Positions 20,962-35,600 of a stretch of DNA of 64,000 bases are shown here, piece by piece (positions within the stretch are counted from its first letter, which is position 1; each line of letters begins with the position of its first letter). A program made the translations under genes and the position numbers. Under the pieces are notes generated by a model. It saw nothing but the letters and a program-made list of their open reading frames with translations, searched no databases and was not told the origin of the DNA. The DNA lies in the NCBI GenBank assembly GCA_032622095.1, contig CP136061.1, positions 18,852,991 through 18,916,990 of the forward strand. The letters are read 5' to 3'. The stretch is from Siphonodentalium dalli. Lineage: Eukaryota; Mollusca; Scaphopoda; Gadilida; Siphonodentaliidae.

Positions 20962-22221
20962 ATGTTTTCCTTATTTATTAATTCTTTTTATCATAGAGGA
21001 GCTGTCCATCAGTCCCACCAATGTTTTCCTTATTCATTAATTCTTTTTATCATAGATGAGCTGTCCATCAGTCCCACCAATGTTTTTTATTATTCATTAA
21101 TTCTTTTTATCATAGAGGAGCTGTCCATCAGTCCCAGTCCCACCAATGTTTTTATTATTTATTAATTCTTTTTATCATAGAGGAGCTGTCCATCAGTCCC
21201 ACCAATGTTTTTTATTATTCATTAATTCTTTTTATCATAGAGGAGCTGTCCATCAGTCCCAGTCCCACCAATGTTTTTATTATTTATTAATTCTTTTTAT
21301 CATTGAGGAGCTGTCCATCAGTCCCACCAATGTTTTCCTTATTCATTAATTCTTTTTATCATAGAGGAGCTGTCCATCAGTCCCACCAATGTTTTTATTA
21401 TTTATTAATTCTATTTATCATAGAGGAGCTGTCCATCAGTCCCACCAATGTTTTTATTATTCATTAATTCTTTTTATCATAGAGGAGCTGTCCATCAGTC
21501 CCACCAATGTTTTTATTATTTATTAATTCTTTTTATCATAGAGGAGCTGTCCATCAGTCCCACCAATGTTTTTATTATTTATTAATTCTTTTTATCATAG
21601 AGGAGCTGTCCATCAGTCCCACCAATGTTTTTATTATTCATTAATTCTTTTTATCATAGAGGAGCTGTCCATCAGTCCCACCAATGTTTTCCTTATTCAT
21701 TAATTCTTTTTATCATAGATGAGCTGTCCATCAGTCCCACCAATGTTTTTATTATTCATTAATTCTTTTTATCATAGAGGAGCTGTCCATCAGTCCCACC
21801 AATGTTTTCCTTATTCATTAATTCTTTTTATCATAGATGAGCTGTCCATCAGTCCCACCAATGTTTTTTATTATTCATTAATTCTTTTTATCATAGAGGA
21901 GCTGTCCATCAGTCCCAGTCCCACCAATGTTTTTATTATTTATTAATTCTTTTTATCATAGAGGAGCTGTCCATCAGTCCCACCAATGTTTTTTATTATT
22001 CATTAATTCTTTTTATCATAGAGGAGCTGTCCATCAGTCCCAGTCCCACCAATGTTTTTATTATTTATTAATTCTTTTTATCATTGAGGAGCTGTCCATC
22101 AGTCCCACCAATGTTTTCCTTATTCATTAATTCTTTTTATCATAGAGGAGCTGTCCATCAGTCCCACCAATGTTTTTATTATTTATTAATTCTATTTATC
22201 ATAGAGGAGCTGTCCATCAGT
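20962..22221 (+). repeat. 781 bp segmental duplication inside the satellite
   Basis: The stretch from about 20962-21440 recurs 781 bp downstream (about 21743-22221), carrying the same rare variants in the same order: T6 monomer, CAGTCC doubling twice, TCATTGAGGAG (21301 and 22082), and TTCTATTTATC (near 21409 and 22190). A related but less complete match begins near 19646. Confidence 0.8.
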
Positions 22222-25078
22222 CCCACCAATGTTTTTATTATTTATTAATTCTTTTTATCATAGAGGAGCTGTCCATCAGTCCCACCAATGTTTTCCTTAT
22301 TTATTAATTCTTTTTATCATAGAGGAGCTGTCCATCAGTCCCACCAATGTTTTTATTATTCATTAATTCTTTTTATCATAGAGGAGCTGTCCATCAGTCC
22401 CACCAATGTTTTTTATTATTCATTAATTCTTTTTATCATAGAGGAGCTGTCCATCAGTCCCACCAATGTTTTCCTTATTCATTAATTCTTTTTATCATAG
22501 AGGAGCTGTCCATCAGTCCCACCAATGTTTTTATTATTCATTAATTCTTTTTATCACAGAGGAGCTGTCCATCAGTCCCAGTCCCACCAATGTTTTTATT
22601 ATTTATTAATTCTTTTTATCATAGAGGAGCTGTCCATCAGTCCCACCAATGTTTTTATTATTCATTAATTCTTTTTATCATAGAGGAGCTGTCCATCAGT
22701 CCCACCAATGTTTTTTATTATTCATTAATTCTTTTTATCATAGAGGAGCTGTCCATCAGTCCCACCAATGTTTTCCTTATTCATTAATTCTTTTTATCAT
22801 AGAGGAGCTGTCCATCAGTCCCACCAATGTTTTTATTATTCATTAATTCTTTTTATCATAGAGGAGCTGTCCATCAGTCCCACCAATGTTTTTATTATTC
22901 ATTAATTCTTTTTATCATAGAGGAGCTGTCCATCAGTCCCACCAATGTTTTTATTATTCATTAATTCTTTTTATCATAGAGGAGCTGTCCATCAGTCCCA
23001 CCAATGTTTTCCTTATTCATTAATTCTTTTTATCATAGAGGAGCTGTCCACCAGTCCCACCAATGTTTTTATTATTCATTAATTCTTTTTATCATAGAGG
23101 AGCTGTCCATCAGTCCCACCAATGTTTTTTATTATTCATTAATTCTTTTTATCATAGAGGAGCTGTCCATCAGTCCCACCAATGTTTTCCTTATTCATTA
23201 ATTCTTTTTATCATAGAGGAGCTGTCCATCAGTCCCACCAATGTTTTTATTATTCATTAATTCTTTTTATCATAGAGGAGCTGTCCATCAATCCCACCAA
23301 TGTTTTTATTATTCATTAATTCTTTTTATCATAGAGGAGCTGTCCATCAGTCCCACCAATGTTTTCCTTATTCATTAATTCTTTTTATCATAGAGGAGCT
23401 GTCCATCAGTCCCACCAATGTTTTTATTATTCATTAATTCTTTTTATCATAGAGGAGCTGTCCATCAGTCCCACCAATGTTTTTATTATTCATTAATTCT
23501 TTTTATCATAGAGGAGCTGTCCATCAGTCCCACCAATGTTTTTATTATTCATTAATTCTTTTTATCATAGAGGAGCTGTCCATCAGTCCCACCAATGTTT
23601 TCCTTATTCATTAATTCTTTTTATCATAGAGGAGCTGTCCACCAGTCCCACCAATGTTTTTATTATTCATTAATTCTTTTTATCATAGAGGAGCTGTCCA
23701 TCAGTCCCACCAATGTTTTTATTATTCATTAATTCTTTTTATCATAGAGGAGCTGTCCATCAGTCCCACCAATGTTTTCCTTATTCATTAATTCTTTTTA
23801 TCATAGAGGAGCTGTCCATCAGTCCCACCAATGTTTTTATTATTCATTAATTCTTTTTATCATAGAGGAGCTGTCCATCAGTCCCACCAATGTTTTCCTT
23901 ATTCATTAATTCTTTTTATCATAGAGGAGCTGTCCATCAGTCCCACCAATGTTTTTTATTATTCATTAATTCTTTTTATCATAGAGGAGCTGTCCATCAG
24001 TCCCAGTCCCACCAATGTTTTCCTTATTCATTAATTCTTTTTATCATAGAGGAGCTGTCCATCAGTCCCACCAATGTTTTCCTTATTCATTAATTCTTTT
24101 TATCATAGAGGAGCTGTCCATCAGTCCCACCAATGTTTTTATTATTCATTAACTCTTTTTATCATAGATGAGCTGTCCATCAGTCCCACCAATGTTTTCC
24201 TTATTCATTAATTCTTTTTATCATAGAGGAGCTGTCCATCAGTCCCACCAATGTTTTTATTATTCATTAATTCTTTTTATCATAGAGGAGCTGTCCATCA
24301 GTCCCACCAATGTTTTCCTTATTCATTAATTCTTTTTATCATAGAGGAGCTGTCCATCAGTCCCACCAATGTTTTTATTATTCATTAACTCTTTTTATCA
24401 TAGAGGAGCTGTCCATCAGTCCCACCAATGTTTTCCTTATTCATTAATTCTTTTTATCATAGAGGAGCTGTCCATCAGTCCCACCAATGTTTTTTATTAT
24501 TCATTAATTCTTTTTATCATAGAGGAGCTGTCCATCAGTCCCAGTCCCACCAATGTTTTCCTTATTCATTAATTCTTTTTATCATAGAGGAGCTGTCCAT
24601 CAGTCCCACCAATGTTTTCCTTATTCATTAATTCTTTTTATCATAGAGGAGCTGTCCATCAGTCCCACCAATGTTTTCCTTATTCATTAATTCTTTTTAT
24701 CATAGAGGAGCTGTCCATCAGTCCCACCAATGTTTTTATTATTCATTAATTCTTTTTATCATAGAGGAGCTGTCCATCAGTCCCACCAATGTTTTCCTTA
24801 TTCATTAATTCTTTTTATCATAGAGGAGCTGTCCATCAGTCCCACCAATGTTTTTATTATTCATTAACTCTTTTTATCATAGAGGAGCTGTCCATCAGTC
24901 CCACCAATGTTTTCCTTATTCATTAATTCTTTTTATCATAGAGGAGCTGTCCATCAGTCCCAGTCCCACCAATGTTTTTATTATTCATTAATTCTTTTTA
25001 TCATAGAGGAGCTGTCCATCAGTCCCACCAATGTTTTCCTTATTCATTAATTCTTTTTATCATAGAGGAGCTGTCCAT

Positions 25079-28000
25079 CAGTCCCACCAATGTTTTTATT
25101 ATTCATTAACTCTTTTTATCATAGAGGAGCTGTCCATCAGTCCCACCAATGTTTTCCTTATTCATTAATTCTTTTTATCATAGAGGAGCTGTCCATCAGT
25201 CCCAGTCCCACCAATGTTTTTATTATTCATTAATTCTTTTTATCATAGAGGAGCTGTCCATCAGTCCCACCAATGTTTTTTATTATTCATTAATTCTTTT
25301 TATCATAGAGGAGCTGTCCATCAGTCCCAGTCCCACCAATGTTTTCCTTATTCATTAATTCTTTTTATCATAGAGGAGCTGTCCATCAGTCCCACCAATG
25401 TTTTCCTTATTCATTAATTCTTTTTATCATAGAGGAGCTGTCCATCAGTCCCACCAATGTTTTCCTTATTCATTAATTCTTTTTATCATAGAGGAGCTGT
25501 CCATCAGTCCCACCAATGTTTTTATTATTCATTAATTCTTTTTATCATAGATGAGCTGTCCATCAGTCCCACCAATGTTTTCCTTATTCATTAATTCTTT
25601 TTATCATAGAGGAGCTGTCCATCAGTCCCACCAATGTTTTTATTATTCATTAACTCTTTTTATCATAGAGGAGCTGTCCATCAGTCCCACCAATGTTTTC
25701 CTTATTCATTAATTCTTTTTATCATAGAGGAGCTGTCCATCAGTCCCACCAATGTTTTTTATTATTCATTAATTCTTTTTATCATAGAGGAGCTGTCCAT
25801 CAGTCCCACCAATGTTTTCCTTATTCATTAATTCTTTTTATCATAGAGGAGCTGTCCATCAGTCCCAGTCCCACCAATGTTTTTATTATTCATTAATTCT
25901 TTTTATCATAGAGGAGCTGTCCATCAGTCCCACCAATGTTTTCCTTATTCATTAATTCTTTTTATCATAGAGGAGCTGTCCATCAGTCCCAGTCCCACCA
26001 ATGTTTTTATTATTCATTAATTCTTTTTATCATAGAGGAGCTGTCCATCCGTCCCAGTCCCACCAATGTTTTCCTTATTCATTAATTCTTTTTATCATAG
26101 AGGAGCTGTCCATCAGTCCCACCAATGTTTTTATTATTCATTAACTCTTTTTATCATAGAGGAGCTGTCCATCAGTCCCACCAATGTTTTCCTTATTCAT
26201 TAATTCTTTTTATCATAGAGGAGCTGTCCATCAGTCCCAGTCCCACCAATGTTTTTATTATTCATTAATTCTTTTTATCATAGAGGAGCTGTCCATCCGT
26301 CCCAGTCCCACCAATGTTTTCCTTATTCATTAATTCTTTTTATCATAGAGGAGCTGTCCATCAGTCCCACCAATGTTTTTATTATTCATTAATTCTTTTT
26401 ATCATAGAGGAGCTGTCCATCAGTCCCACCAATGTTTTCCTTATTCATTAATTCTTTTTATCATAGAGGAGCTGTCCATCAGTCCCACCAATGTTTCCTT
26501 ATTTATTAATTCTTTTTATCATAGAGGAGCTGTCCATCAGTCCCACCAATGTTTTTATTATTCATTAATTCTTTTTATCATAGAGGAGCTGTCCATCAGT
26601 CCCACCAATGTTTTCCTTATTCATTAATTCTTTTTATCATAGAGGAGCTGTCCATCAGTCCCACCAATGTTTTTATTATTCATTAACTCTTTTTATCATA
26701 GAGGAGCTGTCCATCAGTCCCACCAATGTTTTCCTTATTCATTAATTCTTTTTATCATAGAGGAGCTGTCCATCAGTCCCAGTCCCACCAATGTTTTTAT
26801 TATTCATTAATTCTTTTTATCATAGAGGAGCTGTCCATCCGTCCCAGTCCCACCAATGTTTTCCTTATTCATTAATTCTTTTTATCATAGAGGAGCTGTC
26901 CATCAGTCCCACCAATGTTTTTATTATTCATTAATTCTTTTTATCATAGAGGAGCTGTCCATCAGTCCCACCAATGTTTTTATTATTCATTAATTCTTTT
27001 TATCATAGAGGAGCTGTCCACCAGTCCCACCAATGTTTTCCTTATTCATTAATTCTTTTTATCATAGAGGAGCTGTCCATCAGTCCCACCAATGTTTTTA
27101 TTATTCATTAATTCTTTTTATCATAGAGGAGCTGTCCATCAGTCCCACCAATGTTTTCCTTATTCATTAATTCTTTTTATCATAGAGGAGCTGTCCATCA
27201 GTCCCACCAATGTTTTCCTTATTCATTAATTCTTTTTATCATAGAGGAGCTGTCCATCAGTCCCACCAATGTTTTTATTATTCATTAATTCTTTTTATCA
27301 TAGAGGAGCTGTCCATCAGTCCCACCAATGTTTTCCTCATTCATTAATTCTTTTTATCATAGAGGATCAGTCCCACCAATGTTTTTATTATTCATTAATT
27401 CTTTTTATCATAGAGGATCAGTCCCACCAATGTTTTTTATTATTCATTAATTCTTTTTATCATAGAGGAGCTGTCCATCAGTCCCACCAATGTTTTTATT
27501 ATTCATTAATTCTTTTTATCATAGAGGATCAGTCCCACCAATGTTTTTTATTATTCATTAATTCTTTTTATCATAGAGGAGCTGTCCATCAGTCCCACCA
27601 ATGTTTTTATTATTCATTAATTCTTTTTATCATAGAGGAGCTGTCCATCAGTCCCACCAATGTTTTCCTTATTCATTAATTCTTTTTATCATAGAGGAGC
27701 TGTCCATCAGTCCCAGTCCCACCAATGTTTTCCTTATTCATTAATTCTTTTTATCATAGAGGAGCTGTCCATCAGTCCCACCAATGTTTTTATTATTCAT
27801 TAATTCTTTTTATCATAGAGGAGCTGTCCATCAGTCCCACCAATGTTTTCCTCATTCATTAATTCTTTTTATCATAGAGGATCAGTCCCACCAATGTTTT
27901 TATTATTCATTAATTCTTTTTATCATAGAGGATCAGTCCCACCAATGTTTTTTATTATTCATTAATTCTTTTTATCATAGAGGAGCTGTCCATCAGTCCC

Positions 28001-31000
28001 ACCAATGTTTTTATTATTCATTAATTCTTTTTATCATAGAGGATCAGTCCCACCAATGTTTTTTATTATTCATTAATTCTTTTTATCATAGAGGAGCTGT
28101 CCATCAGTCCCACCAATGTTTTTATTATTCATTAATTCTTTTTATCATAGAGGATCAGTCCCACCAATGTTTTTTATTATTCATTAATTCTTTTTATCAT
28201 AGAGGAGCTGTCCATCCGTCCCAGTCCCACCAATGTTTTCCTTATTCATTAATTCTTTTTATCATAGAGGAGCTGTCCATCAGTCCCACCAATGTTTTCC
28301 TTATTCATTAATTCTTTTTATCATAGAGGAGCTGTCCATCAGTCCCACCAATGTTTTTATTATTTATTAATTCTTTTTATCATAGAGGAGCTGTCCATCA
28401 GTCCCACTAATGTTTTCCTTATTCATTAATTCTTTTTATCATAGAGGAGCTGTCCATCAGTCCCACCAATGTTTTCCTTATTCATTAATTCTTTTTATCA
28501 TAGAGGAGCTGTCCATCAGTCCCACCAATGTTTTCCTTATTCATTAATTCTTTTTATCATAGAGGAGCTGTCCATCAGTCCCAGTCCCACCAATGTTTTT
28601 ATTATTCATTAATTCTTTTTATCATAGAGGAGCTGTCCATCAGTCCCACCAATGTTTTTATTATTCATTAATTCTTTTTATCATAGAGGAGCTGTCCACC
28701 AGTCCCACCAATGTTTTCCTTATTCATTAATTCTTTTTATCATAGAGGAGCTGTCCATCAGTCCCACCAATGTTTTTATTATTCATTAATTCTTTTTATC
28801 ATAGAGGAGCTGTCCATCAGTCCCACCAATGTTTTTATTATTCATTAATTCTTTTTATCATAGAGGAGCTGTCCACCAGTCCCACCAATGTTTTTATTAT
28901 TCATTAACTCTTTTTATCATAGAGGAGCTGTCCATCAGTCCCACCAATGTTTTCCTTATTCATTAATTCTTTTTATCATAGAGGAGCTGTCCATCAGTCC
29001 CAGTCCCACCAATGTTTTTATTATTCATTAATTCTTTTTATCATAGAGGAGCTGTCCATCAGTCCCACCAATGTTTTTTATTATTCATTAATTCTTTTTA
29101 TCATAGAGGAGCTGTCCATCAGTCCCAGTCCCACCAATGTTTTCCTTATTCATTAATTCTTTTTATCATAGAGGAGCTGTCCATCAGTCCCACCAATGTT
29201 TTCCTTATTCATTAATTCTTTTTATCATAGAGGAGCTGTCCATCAGTCCCACCAATGTTTTCCTTATTCATTAATTCTTTTTATCATAGAGGAGCTGTCC
29301 ATCAGTCCCACCAATGTTTTTATTATTCATTAATTCTTTTTATCATAGATGAGCTGTCCATCAGTCCCACCAATGTTTTCCTTATTCATTAATTCTTTTT
29401 ATCATAGAGGAGCTGTCCATCAGTCCCACCAATGTTTTTATTATTCATTAACTCTTTTTATCATAGAGGAGCTGTCCATCAGTCCCACCAATGTTTTCCT
29501 TATTCATTAATTCTTTTTATCATAGAGGAGCTGTCCATCAGTCCCACCAATGTTTTTTATTATTCATTAATTCTTTTTATCATAGAGGAGCTGTCCATCA
29601 GTCCCACCAATGTTTTCCTTATTCATTAATTCTTTTTATCATAGAGGAGCTGTCCATCAGTCCCAGTCCCACCAATGTTTTTATTATTCATTAATTCTTT
29701 TTATCATAGAGGAGCTGTCCATCAGTCCCACCAATGTTTTCCTTATTCATTAATTCTTTTTATCATAGAGGAGCTGTCCATCAGTCCCAGTCCCACCAAT
29801 GTTTTTATTATTCATTAATTCTTTTTATCATAGAGGAGCTGTCCATCCGTCCCAGTCCCACCAATGTTTTCCTTATTCATTAATTCTTTTTATCATAGAG
29901 GAGCTGTCCATCAGTCCCACCAATGTTTTTATTATTCATTAACTCTTTTTATCATAGAGGAGCTGTCCATCAGTCCCACCAATGTTTTCCTTATTCATTA
30001 ATTCTTTTTATCATAGAGGAGCTGTCCATCAGTCCCAGTCCCACCAATGTTTTTATTATTCATTAATTCTTTTTATCATAGAGGAGCTGTCCATCCGTCC
30101 CAGTCCCACCAATGTTTTCCTTATTCATTAATTCTTTTTATCATAGAGGAGCTGTCCATCAGTCCCACCAATGTTTTTATTATTCATTAATTCTTTTTAT
30201 CATAGAGGAGCTGTCCATCAGTCCCACCAATGTTTTCCTTATTCATTAATTCTTTTTATCATAGAGGAGCTGTCCATCAGTCCCACCAATGTTTCCTTAT
30301 TTATTAATTCTTTTTATCATAGAGGAGCTGTCCATCAGTCCCACCAATGTTTTTATTATTCATTAATTCTTTTTATCATAGAGGAGCTGTCCATCAGTCC
30401 CACCAATGTTTTCCTTATTCATTAATTCTTTTTATCATAGAGGAGCTGTCCATCAGTCCCACCAATGTTTTTATTATTCATTAACTCTTTTTATCATAGA
30501 GGAGCTGTCCATCAGTCCCACCAATGTTTTCCTTATTCATTAATTCTTTTTATCATAGAGGAGCTGTCCATCAGTCCCAGTCCCACCAATGTTTTTATTA
30601 TTCATTAATTCTTTTTATCATAGAGGAGCTGTCCATCCGTCCCAGTCCCACCAATGTTTTCCTTATTCATTAATTCTTTTTATCATAGAGGAGCTGTCCA
30701 TCAGTCCCACCAATGTTTTTATTATTCATTAATTCTTTTTATCATAGAGGAGCTGTCCATCAGTCCCACCAATGTTTTTATTATTCATTAATTCTTTTTA
30801 TCATAGAGGAGCTGTCCACCAGTCCCACCAATGTTTTCCTTATTCATTAATTCTTTTTATCATAGAGGAGCTGTCCATCAGTCCCACCAATGTTTTTATT
30901 ATTCATTAATTCTTTTTATCATAGAGGAGCTGTCCATCAGTCCCACCAATGTTTTCCTTATTCATTAATTCTTTTTATCATAGAGGAGCTGTCCATCAGT

Positions 31001-32674
31001 CCCACCAATGTTTTCCTTATTCATTAATTCTTTTTATCATAGAGGAGCTGTCCATCAGTCCCACCAATGTTTTTATTATTCATTAATTCTTTTTATCATA
31101 GAGGAGCTGTCCATCAGTCCCACCAATGTTTTCCTCATTCATTAATTCTTTTTATCATAGAGGATCAGTCCCACCAATGTTTTTATTATTCATTAATTCT
31201 TTTTATCATAGAGGATCAGTCCCACCAATGTTTTTTATTATTCATTAATTCTTTTTATCATAGAGGAGCTGTCCATCAGTCCCACCAATGTTTTTATTAT
31301 TCATTAATTCTTTTTATCATAGAGGATCAGTCCCACCAATGTTTTTTATTATTCATTAATTCTTTTTATCATAGAGGAGCTGTCCATCAGTCCCACCAAT
31401 GTTTTTATTATTCATTAATTCTTTTTATCATAGAGGAGCTGTCCATCAGTCCCACCAATGTTTTCCTTATTCATTAATTCTTTTTATCATAGAGGAGCTG
31501 TCCATCAGTCCCAGTCCCACCAATGTTTTCCTTATTCATTAATTCTTTTTATCATAGAGGAGCTGTCCATCAGTCCCACCAATGTTTTTATTATTCATTA
31601 ATTCTTTTTATCATAGAGGAGCTGTCCATCAGTCCCACCAATGTTTTCCTCATTCATTAATTCTTTTTATCATAGAGGATCAGTCCCACCAATGTTTTTA
31701 TTATTCATTAATTCTTTTTATCATAGAGGATCAGTCCCACCAATGTTTTTTATTATTCATTAATTCTTTTTATCATAGAGGAGCTGTCCATCAGTCCCAC
31801 CAATGTTTTTATTATTCATTAATTCTTTTTATCATAGAGGATCAGTCCCACCAATGTTTTTTATTATTCATTAATTCTTTTTATCATAGAGGAGCTGTCC
31901 ATCAGTCCCACCAATGTTTTTATTATTCATTAATTCTTTTTATCATAGAGGATCAGTCCCACCAATGTTTTTTATTATTCATTAATTCTTTTTATCATAG
32001 AGGAGCTGTCCATCCGTCCCAGTCCCACCAATGTTTTCCTTATTCATTAATTCTTTTTATCATAGAGGAGCTGTCCATCAGTCCCACCAATGTTTTCCTT
32101 ATTCATTAATTCTTTTTATCATAGAGGAGCTGTCCATCAGTCCCACCAATGTTTTTATTATTTATTAATTCTTTTTATCATAGAGGAGCTGTCCATCAGT
32201 CCCACTAATGTTTTCCTTATTCATTAATTCTTTTTATCATAGAGGAGCTGTCCATCAGTCCCACCAATGTTTTCCTTATTCATTAATTCTTTTTATCATA
32301 GAGGAGCTGTCCATCAGTCCCACCAATGTTTTCCTTATTCATTAATTCTTTTTATCATAGAGGAGCTGTCCATCAGTCCCAGTCCCACCAATGTTTTTAT
32401 TATTCATTAATTCTTTTTATCATAGAGGAGCTGTCCATCAGTCCCACCAATGTTTTTATTATTCATTAATTCTTTTTATCATAGAGGAGCTGTCCACCAG
32501 TCCCACCAATGTTTTCCTTATTCATTAATTCTTTTTATCATAGAGGAGCTGTCCATCAGTCCCACCAATGTTTTTATTATTCATTAATTCTTTTTATCAT
32601 AGAGGAGCTGTCCATCAGTCCCACCAATGTTTTTATTATTCATTAATTCTTTTTATCATAGAGGAGCTGTCCAC
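25079..32674 (+). repeat. 3798 bp tandem segmental duplication inside the satellite
   Basis: Copy 1 is about 25079-28876 and copy 2 about 28877-32674, continuing for about 30 bp more. At every diagnostic variant I compared the two agree at an offset of exactly 3798: doubled CAGTCC units, CCATCCGTC (26041/29839), AACTC units, the TTTCC three-T monomer (26490/30288), TTCCTCATTC (27336/31134), all GAGGATCAG deletion units, and CCCACTAATG (28402/32200). I found no difference inside the copies. This is about 64 monomers duplicated as a block. Confidence 0.88.
27340..28170 (+). repeat. Cluster of 8 bp-deleted monomers
   Basis: Monomers reading AGAGGATCAG instead of AGAGGAGCTGTCCATCAG occur repeatedly here (first at about 27364), and again in the 3798 bp duplicate (31160-31970), with one isolated copy near 33029. 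Combined with T5 or T6 runs they are 51 or 52 bp; 51 is divisible by three, which explains why the longest satellite open frames (136 and 175 codons) are exactly here. Confidence 0.85.
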
Positions 32675-35600
32675 CAGTCCCACCAATGTTTTTATTATTC
32701 ATTAATTCTTTTTATCATAGAGGAGCTGTCCATCAGTCCCAGTCCCACCAATGTTTTCCTTATTCATTAATTCTTTTTATCATAGAGGAGCTGTCCATCA
32801 GTCCCACCAATGTTTTTATTATTCATTAATTCTTTTTATCATAGAGGAGCTGTCCACCAGTCCCACCAATGTTTTTATTATTCATTAATTCTTTTTATCA
32901 TAGAGGAGCTGTCCATCAGTCCCAGTCCCACCAATGTTTTCCTTATTCATTAATTATTTTTATCATAGAGGAGCTGTCCATCAGTCCCACCAATGTTTTT
33001 ATTATTCATTAATTCTTTTTATCATAGAGGATCAGTCCCACCAATGTTTTTTATTATTCATTAATTCTTTTTATCATAGAGGAGCTGTCCATCAGTCCCA
33101 CCAATGTTTTTATTATTCATTAATTCTTTTTATCATAGAGGAGCTGTCCACCAGTCCCACCAATGTTTTCCTTATTCATTAATTCTTTTTATCATAGAGG
33201 AGCTGTCCACCAGTCCCACCAATGTTTTTATTATTCATTAATTCTTTTTATCATAGAGGAGCTGTCCATCAGTCCCACCAATGTTTTTATTATTCATTAA
33301 TTCTTTTTATCATAGAGGAGCTGTCCATCAGTCCCACCAATGTTTTTATTATTCATTAATTCTTTTTATCATAGAGGAGCTGTCCATCAGTCCCACCAAT
33401 GTTTTCCTTATTCATTAATTCTTTTTATCATAGAGGAGCTGTCCACCAGTCCCACCAATGTTTTTATTATTCATTAATTCTTTTTATCATAGAGGAGCTG
33501 TCCATCAGTCCCACCAATGTTTTTTATTATTCATTAATTCTTTTTATCATAGAGGAGCTGTCCATCAGTCCCACCAATGTTTTCCTTATTCATTAATTCT
33601 TTTTATCATAGAGGAGCTGTCCATCAGTCCCACCAATGTTTTCCTTATTCATTAATTCTTTTTATCATAGAGGAGCTGTCCACCAGTCCCACCAATGTTT
33701 TTATTATTCATTAATTCTTTTTATCATAGAGGAGCTGTCCATCAGTCCCACCAATGTTTTTTATTATTCATTAATTCTTTTTATCATAGAGGAGCTGTCC
33801 ATCAGTCCCACCAATGTTTTCCTTATTCATTAATTCTTTTTATCATAGAGGAGCTGTCCACCAGTCCCACCAATGTTTTTATTATTCATTAATTCTTTTT
33901 ATCATAGAGGAGCTGTCCATCAGTCCCACCAATGTTTTTATTATTCATTAATTCTTTTTATCATAGAGGAGCTGTCCATCAGTCCCACCAATGTTTTTAT
34001 TATTCATTAATTCTTTTTATCATAGAGGAGCTGTCCATCAGTCCCACCAATGTTTTCCTTATTCATTAATTCTTTTTATCATAGAGGAGCTGTCCACCAG
34101 TCCCACCAATGTTTTTATTATTCATTAATTCTTTTTATCATAGAGGAGCTGTCCATCAGTCCCACCAATGTTTTTATTATTCATTAATTCTTTTTATCAT
34201 AGAGGAGCTGTCCATCAGTCCCACCAATGTTTTTATTATTCATTAATTCTTTTTATCATAGAGGAGCTGTCCATCAGTCCCACCAATGTTTTTATTATTC
34301 ATTAATTCTTTTTATCATAGAGGAGCTGTCCACCAGTCCCACCAATGTTTTCCTTATTCATTAATTCTTTTTATCATAGAGGAGCTGTCCATCAGTCCCA
34401 CCAATGTTTTTATTATTCATTAATTCTTTTTATCATAGAGGAGCTGTCCACCAGTCCCACCAATGTTTTCCTTATTCATTAATTCTTTTTATCATAGAGG
34501 AGCTGTCCATCAGTCCCACCAATGTTTTTATTATTCATTAATTCTTTTTATCATAGAGGAGCTGTCCATCAGTCCCACCAATGTTTTCCTTATTCATTAA
34601 TTCTTTTTATCATAGAGGAGCTGTCCACCAGTCCCACCAATGTTTTTATTATTCATTAATTCTTTTTATCATAGAGGAGCTGTCCATCAGTCCCACCAAT
34701 GTTTTTATTATTCATTAATTCTTTTTATCATAGAGGAGCTGTCCATCAGTCCCACCAATGTTTTTATTATTCATTAATTCTTTTTATCATAGAGGAGCTG
34801 TCCATCAGTCCCACCAATGTTTTTATTATTCATTAATTCTTTTTATCATAGAGGAGCTGTCCACCAGTCCCACCAATGTTTTCCTTATTCATTAATTCTT
34901 TTTATCATAGAGGAGCTGTCCATCAGTCCCACCAATGTTTTCCTTATTCATTAATTCTTTTTATCATAGAGGAGCTGTCCATCAGTCCCACCAATGTTTT
35001 TATTATTCATTAATTCTTTTTATCATAGAGGAGCTGTCCATCAGTCCCACCAATGTTTTTATTATTCATTAATTCTTTTTATCATAGAGGAGCTGTCCAT
35101 CAGTCCCACCAATGTTTTTATTATTTATTAATTCTTTTTATCATAGAGGAGCTGTCCATCAGTCCCACCAATGTTTTCCTTATTCATTAATTCTTTTTAT
35201 CATAGAGGAGCTGTCCACCAGTCCCACCAATGTTTTCCTTATTCATTAATTCTTTTTATCATAGAGGAGCTGTCCATCAGTCCCAGTCCCACCAATGTTT
35301 TTATTATTCATTAATTCTTTTTATCATAGAGGAGCTGTCCATCAGTCCCACCAATGTTTTTATTATTCATTAATTCTTTTTATCATAGAGGAGCTGTCCA
35401 CCAGTCCCACCAATGTTTTCCTTATTCATTAATTCTTTTTATCATAGAGGAGCTGTCCATCAGTCCCACCAATGTTTTCCTTATTCATTAATTCTTTTTA
35501 TCATAGAGGAGCTGTCCATCAGTCCCACCAATGTTTTTATTATTCATTAATTCTTTTTATCATAGAGGAGCTGTCCATCAGTCCCACCAATGTTTTTATT

